Source: Muribaculum sp. An289
Lineage (GTDB): Bacteria > Bacteroidota > Bacteroidia > Bacteroidales > UBA932
DNA length: 64,000 nt
NCBI RefSeq assembly: GCF_002159555.1
Contig: NZ_NFIV01000006.1
Span: forward strand, 1 to 64,000
Direction of reading: 5' to 3'
The notes beneath the pieces are model-generated. The model was not told the DNA's origin, ran no database searches, and worked only from the letters and a program-made list of their open reading frames with translations. The position numbers and the translations under genes are program-made. Of this stretch, positions 8,796 to 18,059 are shown in pieces. How positions within the stretch are numbered: the first letter of the stretch is position 1; each line of letters starts with the position of its first letter.

Positions 8796-10253
8796 ATGAC
8801 AATCAAAGATCTCAATCCACAGATAGTGTGGAAGAATTTTTATGCGATGACACAGATCCCGCGTCCTTCGAAGAAAGAAGGAAAGGCGGTGGAGTTCCTT
8901 TATAATTTCGGAAAGGGGCTCGGGCTCGAAACCTATAAGGACGAAATCGGCAATATCATAATCCGCAAGCCGGCTACTCCTGGGATGGAGAACCGCATGG
9001 GCGTGATACTTCAGGCTCACATGGACATGGTGCCTCAGAAAAATGCCGACAAGGTGCATGATTTCGAGAAAGACCCTATCGAGGCCTATGTCGACGGGGA
9101 ATGGGTGCGCGCAAACGGAACCACTCTCGGAGCCGACAACGGTATGGGCGTGGCCGTGGCTCTGTCTGTCCTCGAATCCAAAGACCTCGTACACGGCCCT
9201 GTGGAGGTCCTCATCACCATAGACGAGGAAACCGGAATGACAGGTGCTCGGGAACTGAAACCGGGGCTTCTGAAAGGGGACATCCTGATAAACCTCGATT
9301 CCGAGACGGAGGGGGAACTCTATGTCGGCTGTGCCGGCGGGCTTGACGTCGAGGCGGTAATGGATTATGAGGAATGTGCCGCACCGGCTTCCGGATACGT
9401 GCCGTTCAAACTGAATGTCAAAGGTTTCAAAGGCGGGCACTCCGGGATGGACATCATCCTCGGTAGGGCAAATGCCAACAAACTGATGGCAAGGGTGCTG
9501 CTTCCTCTGATGAGGGATATGGGGGCTCTGCTTTGCAGTGTCGAAGGCGGTACGCTCCGCAACGCCATCCCTCGCGAGGCATTTGCGGTGATTCTCGTAC
9601 CTTCGGCAAATGTGGAGGCTGTCAGGTCGAGTGTCGCAAAGGCGGCCCGAGAGATTAAGGAGGAATATTCCATAGCGGATCCGGACGGCGAAGTGTTCCT
9701 CGAAGATACCGCAGCACCGGCTGTCTATATCGAAGAAAAAGCCGCTCTAAGGTATATCAGGGCGGTACACTGTTGCCCTAACGGAGTGGAGAGGATGAGC
9801 GATGCGATGCCGGGCCTGGTTGAGACCTCCAACAACATGGCGGTAATCAGGACTGCCGGCGGCAAGGCTTCCGTCCTTACTCTGATGCGCAGTTCCGTTG
9901 ACAGCGCCAAGGATGCGTATGCCGAGGATATCAGATGCCTCTTCGAACTTGCCGGTGCAAGGATAACCTTCTCGGGCGGGTACAGCGGCTGGGCTCCTAA
10001 GATGGACTCCCCGATACTCGCTACCATGAAACACATCTACAAGGGGCTTTATGGCAATGAGCCGGCCGTCATGGCCATCCACGCCGGCCTCGAATGCGGA
10101 ATCCTCGGCGGCACTTATCCTAACTGGGACATGATTTCATGCGGCCCTACCATCAAGAGCCCTCATTCTCCGGACGAGAGGGTGAACATCGCCACCGTAG
10201 GTAAATGGTGGGATTTCATAAGGAAAGTCCTTGAAGAGATTCCTGTGAAATAA
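8796..10253 (+). CDS. pepD: Aminoacyl-histidine dipeptidase (Xaa-His dipeptidase, PepD)
   Basis: 485 residues, the normal PepD length (M20 clan, di-zinc). Metal-ligand blocks are visible in order: QAHMDMVPQ (about 80), GADNGMGVA (about 115), DEETGMTGA (about 147), NLDSETEGE (about 169), and the lid/dimer region GGHSGMDI (about 211). The enzyme hydrolyses carnosine-like and other dipeptides in the cytoplasm. No signal peptide is present. A possible -7 box (TATTTTTG, about 8746-8753) lies upstream. It is a single gene and probably processes peptides taken up by transporters such as the POT protein encoded nearby. Confidence 0.95.
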   Translation: MTIKDLNPQIVWKNFYAMTQIPRPSKKEGKAVEFLYNFGKGLGLETYKDEIGNIIIRKPATPGMENRMGVILQAHMDMVPQKNADKVHDFEKDPIEAYVDGEWVRANGTTLGADNGMGVAVALSVLESKDLVHGPVEVLITIDEETGMTGARELKPGLLKGDILINLDSETEGELYVGCAGGLDVEAVMDYEECAAPASGYVPFKLNVKGFKGGHSGMDIILGRANANKLMARVLLPLMRDMGALLCSVEGGTLRNAIPREAFAVILVPSANVEAVRSSVAKAAREIKEEYSIADPDGEVFLEDTAAPAVYIEEKAALRYIRAVHCCPNGVERMSDAMPGLVETSNNMAVIRTAGGKASVLTLMRSSVDSAKDAYAEDIRCLFELAGARITFSGGYSGWAPKMDSPILATMKHIYKGLYGNEPAVMAIHAGLECGILGGTYPNWDMISCGPTIKSPHSPDERVNIATVGKWWDFIRKVLEEIPVK

Positions 10254-10278
10254 TTTTTGTAAAAACGATTTTTATAAC

Positions 10279-10286
10279 TATCTTTG
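10279..10286 (+). promoter_or_regulatory. -7 box of the rpsF operon
   Basis: TATCTTTG, a full match to TAnnTTTG, followed directly by the leader hairpin at 10288-10320. Confidence 0.75.
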
Positions 10287-10287
10287 C

Positions 10288-10320
10288 AGCCCTTTTCGGT
10301 ATTTTGTTCCGGAAAGGGCT
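10288..10320 (+). promoter_or_regulatory. 5' leader hairpin of the S6-S18-L9 operon
   Basis: A 12-bp stem, AGCCCTTTTCGG against CCGGAAAGGGCT (one T-G pair), with a 9-base loop TATTTTGTT, 35 bp before rpsF. It lies at or a few bases after the expected transcript start and has no U-tract. Feedback by an S6:S18 complex on an rpsF leader hairpin is established in several bacteria; whether this stem is that motif is inference. Confidence 0.5.
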
Positions 10321-10355
10321 GAGTTTTATAGGTTTATTAATTAATTTAAAGAGAG

Positions 10356-10700
10356 ATGATCAAACAGTACGAAACCGTTTTCATTGCAACTCCCGTTTTG
10401 TCTGATGCCCAGATGAAGGAAGCGGTTGCCAAGTACACGTCCCTTATCACCGAAAACGGCGGTGAGGTGGTGTACCAGGAGGATTGGGGGCTTAGAAAGC
10501 TGGCATACCCGATTCAGAAAAAAACTACGGGATTCTATTATCTGATTGAATTCCGTGCAGAACCTAAATTTATAGACGTCCTTGAGACACAGTACCGTCG
10601 TGACGAAAGGATTATCAGGTTCCTTACTTTCGCCATGGACAAGCACGCCATAGCATACGCAGAGAAGAGAAGGGCCAACAAAGAGAAAAAGGAGGAATAG
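10356..10700 (+). CDS. rpsF: 30S ribosomal protein S6
   Basis: 114 residues, typical for S6. It opens with [17 protein letters not shown] and carries the conserved [19 protein letters not shown] and [12 protein letters not shown] blocks. S6 binds the central domain of 16S rRNA together with S18. The lysine/glutamate-rich tail is common in Bacteroidetes S6. First gene of the rpsF-rpsR-rplI operon, with a promoter and hairpin immediately upstream. Confidence 0.98.
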   Translation: MIKQYETVFIATPVLSDAQMKEAVAKYTSLITENGGEVVYQEDWGLRKLAYPIQKKTTGFYYLIEFRAEPKFIDVLETQYRRDERIIRFLTFAMDKHAIAYAEKRRANKEKKEE

Positions 10701-10703
10701 ATC

Positions 10704-10973
10704 ATGGCAGCAACAAACAATGAAATTCGTTATCTGAACCCTCCTACGGTCGAGGTCAGAAAGAAGAAATATTGCCGTTTCAAGAAAGCGGGCATAAAAT
10801 ACATCGATTACAAGGATGCGGAATTCCTGAAAAAATTCCTTAACGAGCAGGGAAAGATTCTTCCTCGCCGTCTTACCGGTACTTCTCTGAAATATCAGAA
10901 GAAAGTGTCCCAGGCGATAAAGAGGGCAAGACACCTTGCTTTGCTCCCTTATGTGACTGACCTTTTGAAATAG
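10704..10973 (+). CDS. rpsR: 30S ribosomal protein S18
   Basis: 89 residues. The signature RRKYCRFKK-like stretch appears as [18 protein letters not shown], with [28 protein letters not shown] at the C-terminal half, which is diagnostic of S18. It begins 3 bp after rpsF and pairs with S6 in the 30S platform. It has only one Cys, so it is the zinc-independent form. Confidence 0.98.
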   Translation: MAATNNEIRYLNPPTVEVRKKKYCRFKKAGIKYIDYKDAEFLKKFLNEQGKILPRRLTGTSLKYQKKVSQAIKRARHLALLPYVTDLLK

Positions 10974-10988
10974 TTGGAGGATAGAGAA

Positions 10989-11438
10989 ATGGTTGAGATT
11001 ATACTTAAACAGGACGTGGCCAACCTTGGCCTGAAAGACGACATAGTCGAAGTTAAAAACGGTTATGCGCTCAATTATCTTATCCCTCAGGGCTTTGCCA
11101 TAATGGCTACGCCGTCGGCAAAGAAGGTGCATGCGGAGAATCTCCGTCAGCGCGCGCACAAGGAAGCCAGGATCCGCCAGGATGCAGAGGCCCTTGCAGC
11201 CAGACTTGCCGAGCTCCAGCTCAGAATCGCTGCAAAGGCGAGCGAGAACGGCAAAATATTCGGTTCCGTAGGAAATATCCAGGTAGCTGAGGCGCTTGCA
11301 GCGGCAGGTGTCGAAGTGGACCGCAAGGATATCGAGCTTGAGCCGATTAAGGAGCTTGGAAGCTATGAGGCTACGGTAAAATGCTACCGTGACATCAAAG
11401 GTACAGTAAGATTCGAAGTTGTTGCCGAAGAAGAGTGA
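10989..11438 (+). CDS. rplI: 50S ribosomal protein L9
   Basis: 149 residues from the ATG at 10989. A TTG at 10974 is in frame, but GGAGG at 10976-10980 would then be coding; it is much better read as the ribosome binding site of the ATG. The conserved N-domain (VANLGLKDDIVEVKNGYALNYLIP) is followed by the long helix (about 45-75) and a C-domain. L9 bridges ribosomes at the base of the L1 stalk and binds 23S rRNA. Last gene of the operon, with a terminator downstream. Confidence 0.97.
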   Translation: MVEIILKQDVANLGLKDDIVEVKNGYALNYLIPQGFAIMATPSAKKVHAENLRQRAHKEARIRQDAEALAARLAELQLRIAAKASENGKIFGSVGNIQVAEALAAAGVEVDRKDIELEPIKELGSYEATVKCYRDIKGTVRFEVVAEEE

Positions 11439-11496
11439 TGACAATAGCTTAGAGAGGTTTTAATGGTTTCATAATTATCTCGTTTTGCGAGGTGCG

Positions 11497-11528
11497 AAAG
11501 TTGCCAATATGTTTTTGGCAACTTTTTT
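11497..11528 (+). terminator. Terminator of the rpsF-rpsR-rplI operon
   Basis: Stem AAGTTGCCAA/TTGGCAACTT with a 7-base loop and a run of six T. A second small hairpin (CTCG/CGAG) precedes it at about 11480. Confidence 0.85.
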
Positions 11529-11562
11529 GCTGTAGGGGCGTGCCGATAAAGGAATTTTGTTA

Positions 11563-11570
11563 TATATTTG
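11563..11570 (+). promoter_or_regulatory. -7 box of the M16 protease gene
   Basis: TATATTTG, a full consensus match, 46 bp before the chosen ATG at 11617. It argues against the earlier in-frame start at 11557. Confidence 0.6.
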
Positions 11571-11616
11571 TGTCTTTGTTGGAGAAAAAATTATAATTTC
11601 TAATATAAAAGTTAAA

Positions 11617-14472
11617 ATGAAAAGGATTTTTTTAGCATTGGCCGCAATTTTTGCCGTGTCCTTCGCGTTTTCCGCGAATGCCCAGCAATTGCTGCCTAAC
11701 GACACCACTGTCCGCGTAGGCAAGCTCGACAATGGTTTGACTTATTACATCAAACATAATGACAAGCCGGCACAGAGGGCTGAATTCTATTTGGCAACGC
11801 ATGTCGGTGCAATCCAGGAAACCCCTGACCAGGACGGTCTCGCGCACTTCCTCGAGCACATGTGCTTTAACGGTACCAAGAATTTCCCTGGAAAGGCTTT
11901 GCTGGACTATCTCCAGAGCATAGGGGCGAATTTCGGCTACAACATCAACGCAGCCACCGGAGTCGAGCAGACCACATATATGCTTAACAATATTCCTGTC
12001 GTGCGTGAGGGCATTATCGACACCTGCCTGATGGTTATCCATGACTATTCGCACTTCGTGACAAACGACCCGGCCGAAATCGATGCCGAAAGGGGAGTGA
12101 TAGTCGAAGAGCGCCGCAGCCGCAGGACGGCGGACTGGAGGATGCATGAAAAAGCCCTTCCTTATATGTACGGTGATTCGAAATATGCCACCTGCACCCT
12201 TATTGGTTCCGAGGAGAATCTTCTCAACTTCAAGCCTGAATCTCTCTGGAATTTTTATAAGACATGGTATCGCCCTGATCTTCAGGCGGTAATCGTTGTC
12301 GGTGATATAGATGTGGACGAAATCGAGCAGAAAATAAAGGATATGTGGGCTGACGTCCCTGCTCCTGAGACCCCTCTCGACAAGGTGATGCCTTCTATTC
12401 CGGCCAATCCGGAACCGCTTGTCGGCATCATTACCGACCCTGAGGCAACTTCTACGAATATTACCATCCTGAGCCGTTACGACGCTCTTCCTGCCGAATA
12501 CAATGCGTTTATGGAAGGTTTGATGGCAGACTTGGTAGAGAATCTGATTTACTACATGTTCTCGGAAAGGTACAACGATATAGCCATGCAGCCGAATGCT
12601 CCGTTCCTGAATGCATTTTCGGCAAATACTTCCCTTACCGAACTTTGCGATGCTTTCTATACATCGATTACATGCAAGGACGGAGATGCAATCAATGCTT
12701 TCAAGGCGGTGATGACGGAAATAGAAAAAGCAAGGAAATACGGCTTTACGGACGGCGAATTCGAGCGTGCGAAAGCCGAGATACTGGCTCATTATGAAAA
12801 GGCTGCCGAGAGCGCGGACAGCCGTCAGAATGCCGATTTCGTGGATTCGTACATCAACAATTTCTTCTTCCACTATCCATATATGGACCCTAAGGTCGAG
12901 TATGAGGTAGTGAATGCAATTTTGAGTTCGCTCAATGCCCAGGTCATAAGCCAGCTGGCTCCTGAAATGATTTCGGAAGAAAACCTTTCGATAATATACA
13001 AGGCCCCTGAAAGGGAAGGCCTCGTGCATCCTACTTCCGAGGATTTCCTCGCCGCAATGGCGGAGGTTAAGGCTTCGGACATCCAGCCTAACGAAGATAT
13101 CGTAATGAACGAGCCTCTTCTGGACGCTTCCGCTTTGAAGGGTTCGAAAGTCAAGAAGACTTCGGAAGGGATATTCGGAACTACCGTCTGGACATTGAAG
13201 AACGGTATCGATGTCATTGTAAGGCCTTCGTCCGAAAATAAGGACGAGATAATCATGAGGCTCGATGTGGACGGCGGTCTGTCCCTTGTTCCTGATGAGG
13301 AAACCGCTTCCATGGATGTTTACGGGCTGTATTCGGCAGAACAAGGAGTATCCAAATTCTCCAATTCGGATCTGAGCAAGATGCTGGCGGGCAAAAACGT
13401 ATCGGTAAGCGCAGGAATCAACACACGCAGCGCATCGATAAGCGGAAATTCGACAAAGAAGGATTTCGAGACCGCTTTGCAGCTGATGTATCTCTATGGT
13501 ACCGACCCTCGCTTCAATCAGGAAGAATACGATGCCGTTATCGGAAGGTACAGCCCGATGATTGCCAACATGGTCAACCAGCCTATGTTCAAGTTCCAGC
13601 AGAGGTTTACCGAGATTGCCTATGGCGGAAATCCTCGTGTACACACCATGACCCTTGACCTTCTTGAGAATGCCGACCTTTCAGTGATGGAGAAGAACTA
13701 CCGCAACATATTCGGCAATTTCAAGGGAGCGAAACTTTATATTTTCGGAGATGTGGATCTTGCAACCATCAAACCGTTGGTTGAGAAATACATTGGTTCC
13801 CTGCCTACGGCCAAGAAGCCTATAGAGACGATTGAAAGGGATATTAACATAGTTCCTGGCACTACCGAGGAATACTATGAAGTCGCTATGGAGACTCCGA
13901 TGGCAACGGCCGTGATGATTTGGAACAACGAGATTCCGTACAGCCCTAAGGAAAACATGGTAATGCGCTATCTCGAAAATTGCATGAACATCCTTTATAC
14001 GCAGACTATCAGGGAAGAGGAAGGCGGCACTTACGGTGTGGGCGTTTCCGGACTGCTTACTTTGGAACCGGAGGATATGTTCCTTCTCCAGATTCAGTGG
14101 CAGATGAACCCTGATATGGCCGAAAAACTTGTCTCCAAAGTTATGGACGGTCTGAAGGATATCGCCGCCAACGGTCCTACCGAGGAGCAGTTCAACATGT
14201 CGAAGGAAAACTTCCTTAAAGAGCTTTCCGAGGACAGGCTCAGCAACAGGTGGTGGATGAACCAGACCAGGTTTACTATGAAATACGGTTTTGACGAGGC
14301 CACTGACGAGGCCGGGCTGATTGAAAGTGTGACCCGCGAGGATGTGCGCAATCTCGCAGAGAAGATACTTTCCCAGCCTAATTTCATCGAACTCGTGATG
14401 ATTCCGGCGGCTGCTGCCGAGGCTGCGGCTCCTGAAACATCCGAGGCGGAAGCATTGCCTCAGGCTGCATAG
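11617..14472 (+). CDS. Secreted M16 family zinc protease (PqqL/pitrilysin-like)
   Basis: 951 residues from the ATG at 11617, which gives a clean signal peptide (1-22, cut after ANA). The M16 inverted zinc motif HxxEH is seen as HFLEH (residues 77-81) in DGLAHFLEHMCFNGT, and the third ligand lies in DAERGVIVEE (Glu158). The two-halves architecture follows: a second M16-like repeat begins near residue 500 (TVWTLKNGIDVIVRPSS) without the zinc motif. It has the length of periplasmic PqqL-type enzymes. It is probably a periplasmic or outer-membrane-facing oligopeptide-degrading protease. Alanine-rich tail (about 930-951). Monocistronic, with its own promoter and terminator. Confidence 0.92.
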   Translation: MKRIFLALAAIFAVSFAFSANAQQLLPNDTTVRVGKLDNGLTYYIKHNDKPAQRAEFYLATHVGAIQETPDQDGLAHFLEHMCFNGTKNFPGKALLDYLQSIGANFGYNINAATGVEQTTYMLNNIPVVREGIIDTCLMVIHDYSHFVTNDPAEIDAERGVIVEERRSRRTADWRMHEKALPYMYGDSKYATCTLIGSEENLLNFKPESLWNFYKTWYRPDLQAVIVVGDIDVDEIEQKIKDMWADVPAPETPLDKVMPSIPANPEPLVGIITDPEATSTNITILSRYDALPAEYNAFMEGLMADLVENLIYYMFSERYNDIAMQPNAPFLNAFSANTSLTELCDAFYTSITCKDGDAINAFKAVMTEIEKARKYGFTDGEFERAKAEILAHYEKAAESADSRQNADFVDSYINNFFFHYPYMDPKVEYEVVNAILSSLNAQVISQLAPEMISEENLSIIYKAPEREGLVHPTSEDFLAAMAEVKASDIQPNEDIVMNEPLLDASALKGSKVKKTSEGIFGTTVWTLKNGIDVIVRPSSENKDEIIMRLDVDGGLSLVPDEETASMDVYGLYSAEQGVSKFSNSDLSKMLAGKNVSVSAGINTRSASISGNSTKKDFETALQLMYLYGTDPRFNQEEYDAVIGRYSPMIANMVNQPMFKFQQRFTEIAYGGNPRVHTMTLDLLENADLSVMEKNYRNIFGNFKGAKLYIFGDVDLATIKPLVEKYIGSLPTAKKPIETIERDINIVPGTTEEYYEVAMETPMATAVMIWNNEIPYSPKENMVMRYLENCMNILYTQTIREEEGGTYGVGVSGLLTLEPEDMFLLQIQWQMNPDMAEKLVSKVMDGLKDIAANGPTEEQFNMSKENFLKELSEDRLSNRWWMNQTRFTMKYGFDEATDEAGLIESVTREDVRNLAEKILSQPNFIELVMIPAAAAEAAAPETSEAEALPQAA

Positions 14473-14515
14473 TTTCCGGCATATTTTTAAGGAGTATTGG
14501 GGAAAATATTGCAAA

Positions 14516-14541
14516 GGCGCGGGCTTGTCCCGCGCTTTTTT
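14516..14541 (+). terminator. Terminator after the M16 protease gene
   Basis: Perfect 7-bp GC stem GCGCGGG/CCCGCGC, loop CTTGT, then TTTTTT. Confidence 0.9.
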
Positions 14542-14575
14542 ATTGCCGCGGTTTTTCTACGTCGTTGAAAAGTAG

Positions 14576-14583
14576 TATCTTTG
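14576..14583 (+). promoter_or_regulatory. -7 box of ileS
   Basis: TATCTTTG ends 15 bp before the ATG at 14599, leaving a leader of only about 8-10 bases. Confidence 0.65.
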
Positions 14584-14598
14584 TGACTTGTTTTTAAA

Positions 14599-17500
14599 AT
14601 GTTTGGAAATATGAGGTTCAAGGAATACAAAGGGCTGGATCCTGTCGCGATAAATAACGAGATTCTGGAAAAATGGAACAGGGAAAAGTGTTTCGGGCAG
14701 TCGATGAAGGAGCGTGAAGGCGCGCCCCGTTTCATATTTTTCGAAGGGCCTCCTTCCGCCAACGGCATGCCGGGAATACATCATGTGATGGCACGCTCGA
14801 TAAAGGATGCCGTGTGCCGTTTCAAGACACAGAGCGGTTACAGGGTGGAGAGAAGGGCCGGCTGGGATACCCACGGGCTTCCTGTGGAGCTCGGCGTGGA
14901 AAAGAAGCTGGGTATCACCAAGGAGGATATCGGCTCAAAGATTTCCGTAGAAGAATACAACGATACCTGCCGCAAGGAGGTGATGAAATATACCGAGGAG
15001 TGGGAGTCCCTTACCCAAAGAATCGGCTATTGGGTGGATATGGACGACCCTTATATAACTTACGACAACCGTTATATCGAAACCCTCTGGTACCTGCTGA
15101 AGAAGATATATGAAAAGGGCCTTTTGTACAAAGGCTATTCGATACAGCCTTATTCTCCGGCTGCGGGAACAGGGCTCAGCACCCATGAGCTTAACCAGCC
15201 GGGCTGTTACCGCGATGTCAAGGATACCACGGCAGTCGTGCAGTTCGAGGTAATCAAGAATGAAAAGTCTCAGAAACTTTACGGCTGCGAGACTCTTCCG
15301 GTGTTCTTCATCGCGTGGACCACGACCCCGTGGACACTTCCTTCGAATACTGCCTTGTGTGTCGGCCCCGACATAGATTATGTCAGGGTGATGTCCTTCA
15401 ACCCATATAGCGGCGAACCGGGCATTTATGTAGTGGCCAAGGCTTTGGTTTCCTGTCATTTCAACCCTAAGGCGGCCGAAATCCCTCTCGAGGATTACAG
15501 GCCGGGGGACAAGCTCGTCCCGTACAAGGTGCTTGACGGAGTTTTCAAAGGGTCGGAGCTCGCCGGCATTTCGTACCATCAGCTGATACCGTGGGTGAAT
15601 CCGGGCGAAGGGGCCTTCAGGGTAATCTGCGGGGATTATGTCACTACTGACGAGGGGACTACCGGAATAGTACACATCGCTCCGACATTCGGTGCCGATG
15701 ACGACAGGGTCGCAAAGGCAAGCGGGATTCCTCCGATGCTGATGACGGACAGGAACGGGCAGAAACAGGCCATGGTAGACAGGAAAGGACGTTTTTACTG
15801 TGTCGAAGACCTGTCCGAAGATTTCGTGCGTTCGTCTGTGGACGATTCGTACAGGCAGTTTGCAGGGCGTTATGTGAAAAACGCATACGATTCTTCGCTT
15901 CCGGCCGATGCCCCTACGCTCGATGTGGATTTGTGTGTCATGCTGAAGCAGCAGGGGAAGGCGTTCAAGATAGAAAAACATGTGCATACCTATCCTCATT
16001 GCTGGCGTACCGACAAGCCGGTCCTGTATTATCCTCTTGATTCATGGTTCATAAGGACCACGGCCGTGAGGGACGAGATGATAAAGCTGAACAACACCAT
16101 TGTATGGAAGCCCGAATCCACCGGCTCGGGACGTTTCGGAAAATGGCTGGAAAACATCCAGGACTGGAATCTGTCGAGGAGCCGTTATTGGGGCACGCCG
16201 CTTCCGGTATGGCGCAGCGAGGACGGGAAGGAAGAAAAATGCATAGGTTCCGTCAGGGAACTTTACGATGAGATAGAAAAATCCGTAGCGGCCGGATATA
16301 TGGAGTCCAATCCGTTAAAGGACAGAGGATTCAATCCGGATGATATGTCGCTTGAAAATTATAACAGGATAGATCTCCACCGTCCGTATGTGGACAATAT
16401 TTTCCTCGTTTCCGCTTCCGGCAAGAAAATGAAACGCGAAAGCGATCTGATAGACGTGTGGTTCGATTCTGGCGCGATGCCATACGCTCAGGAAGGCCTG
16501 AGGAATCTCGGAAAGGACTCTTTCGGGGCGACGGCGGATTTTATAGCGGAAGGAGTGGACCAGACGAGGGGATGGTTCTATACCCTTCATGCGATACATA
16601 CCATGGTAAGCGGCACGCCTGCCTTCAAGTGCGTGATTTCCAACGGACTTGTCCTTGACAAGGAGGGCAACAAGATGAGCAAGAGGCTCGGCAATGCGGT
16701 CGATCCGTTTGCGGTGCTCGACAAATACGGCGCCGATGCCCTGCGCTGGTACATGCTGACCAATTCGCAGCCGTGGGACAATCTGAAATTCGATGAGGCG
16801 GGAGTGGATGAAGTGCGCAGGAAATTTTTCGGTACCCTGTACAATACGTATTCTTTCTTCGCCCTCTATGCCAATGTGGATTCGTTCGACCCTTCGGTGC
16901 CGCAGGTCCCGGTAGCTTCGCGTGCGGAGACGGACAGATGGATTATCTCTCTGATGAACACCCTTATAAAGGATGTCAGGGCGGCATACGAGGATTATGA
17001 CATAACGGCGGCAGGCCGGATGATTCAGGATTTCGTATGCGACCATCTGAGCAACTGGTATGTGCGCCTGAACAGGAAACGTTTCTGGGGAGGGGAGATG
17101 GACGATGACAAGTTAGCGGCTTACCAGACATTGTATTCCGCGCTGACGACGGTTGCGGTACTTGCCGCCCCGATTGCCCCGTTCTTTATGGAAAGGCTTT
17201 ATCTCGATTTGAAGCCGGAGGCAAAATCCGTGCATTTCACTCTGATGCCGGAGCCGGATGCTTCTCTCATCGATACGGAACTGGAGGAAAGGATGGCCCT
17301 TGCCCAGAGGGCTTCTTCGATGATACTGGCGTTGAGGCGCAAGGTGAACATCAAGGTGCGCCAGCCTCTGGCGAAAATAGTCGTGCCTATCATAGACCCG
17401 AAGATGCAGGAGCGTTTCGAGAAGGTCAGGGACATAGTATTGGGAGAGGTGAATGTGAAGGAGGTAGAGTTCATTACCGATACGGCAGGGCTGATTACGA

Positions 17501-18048
17501 AGAAAATCAAGCCTAATTTCAAGACACTCGGAAAACGTTACGGCAAGCAGATGAAGGAGATTGCGGCGTTCATGGCCGGCCTTTCGCAGCAGGACATAGC
17601 CGCTATCGAGTCGGCAGGCCTTTCCGGCGGGACGTATACGCTTGCCTTGGCTTCAGGGGATGCGGTCCTTGAACCGGGGGACTATGAAGTCACCTCCGAG
17701 GACATGCCGGGATGGCTCGTCGCTTCCGAAGGTACCCTGACGATAGCCCTCGACATAACCATTACTGACGGGTTGCGCCGTGAGGGGACGGCCCGCGAAT
17801 TGATAAACCGTATCCAGAACCTCCGGAAAGACAGCGGTTTCGAGGTTACGGACAAGATAAATGTCTTAATAGACGGAGGAAAATATGCGGCTGAGATTTC
17901 GGACTCGCTCGCGGATTTTTCCGACTATATATGTGCTCAGACACTCGCTTTGTCCATATCGGCGGTTTCAGGGCTTGACGGAGCGGCAGAAACCGAATGG
18001 GGCGAAGGTTTTATTAAGATAAAAGTAACAAAGGTCAAAAACATTTAA
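14599..18048 (+). CDS. ileS: Isoleucyl-tRNA synthetase, IleRS2 type with GXHH signature
   Basis: 1149 residues; M5 (14611) is an alternative start. Class I aminoacyl-tRNA synthetase charging tRNA-Ile. The GWDTHGLPVE block, the CP1 editing domain (about 190-400), KMSKR in EGNKMSKRLGN, and a long anticodon-binding C-terminus fit IleRS2 (eukaryote-like) rather than the common bacterial IleRS1; no C-terminal zinc-finger cysteine set is seen. The normal HxGH catalytic motif reads G59-I60-H61-H62 (PGIHHVMAR), the swapped GXHH form described for IleRS2 enzymes with extreme mupirocin resistance. Followed after 11 bp by the DksA-like gene and then lspA, probably as one transcript. Confidence 0.97.
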   Translation: MFGNMRFKEYKGLDPVAINNEILEKWNREKCFGQSMKEREGAPRFIFFEGPPSANGMPGIHHVMARSIKDAVCRFKTQSGYRVERRAGWDTHGLPVELGVEKKLGITKEDIGSKISVEEYNDTCRKEVMKYTEEWESLTQRIGYWVDMDDPYITYDNRYIETLWYLLKKIYEKGLLYKGYSIQPYSPAAGTGLSTHELNQPGCYRDVKDTTAVVQFEVIKNEKSQKLYGCETLPVFFIAWTTTPWTLPSNTALCVGPDIDYVRVMSFNPYSGEPGIYVVAKALVSCHFNPKAAEIPLEDYRPGDKLVPYKVLDGVFKGSELAGISYHQLIPWVNPGEGAFRVICGDYVTTDEGTTGIVHIAPTFGADDDRVAKASGIPPMLMTDRNGQKQAMVDRKGRFYCVEDLSEDFVRSSVDDSYRQFAGRYVKNAYDSSLPADAPTLDVDLCVMLKQQGKAFKIEKHVHTYPHCWRTDKPVLYYPLDSWFIRTTAVRDEMIKLNNTIVWKPESTGSGRFGKWLENIQDWNLSRSRYWGTPLPVWRSEDGKEEKCIGSVRELYDEIEKSVAAGYMESNPLKDRGFNPDDMSLENYNRIDLHRPYVDNIFLVSASGKKMKRESDLIDVWFDSGAMPYAQEGLRNLGKDSFGATADFIAEGVDQTRGWFYTLHAIHTMVSGTPAFKCVISNGLVLDKEGNKMSKRLGNAVDPFAVLDKYGADALRWYMLTNSQPWDNLKFDEAGVDEVRRKFFGTLYNTYSFFALYANVDSFDPSVPQVPVASRAETDRWIISLMNTLIKDVRAAYEDYDITAAGRMIQDFVCDHLSNWYVRLNRKRFWGGEMDDDKLAAYQTLYSALTTVAVLAAPIAPFFMERLYLDLKPEAKSVHFTLMPEPDASLIDTELEERMALAQRASSMILALRRKVNIKVRQPLAKIVVPIIDPKMQERFEKVRDIVLGEVNVKEVEFITDTAGLITKKIKPNFKTLGKRYGKQMKEIAAFMAGLSQQDIAAIESAGLSGGTYTLALASGDAVLEPGDYEVTSEDMPGWLVASEGTLTIALDITITDGLRREGTARELINRIQNLRKDSGFEVTDKINVLIDGGKYAAEISDSLADFSDYICAQTLALSISAVSGLDGAAETEWGEGFIKIKVTKVKNI

Positions 18049-18059
18049 AGATTTTTACT

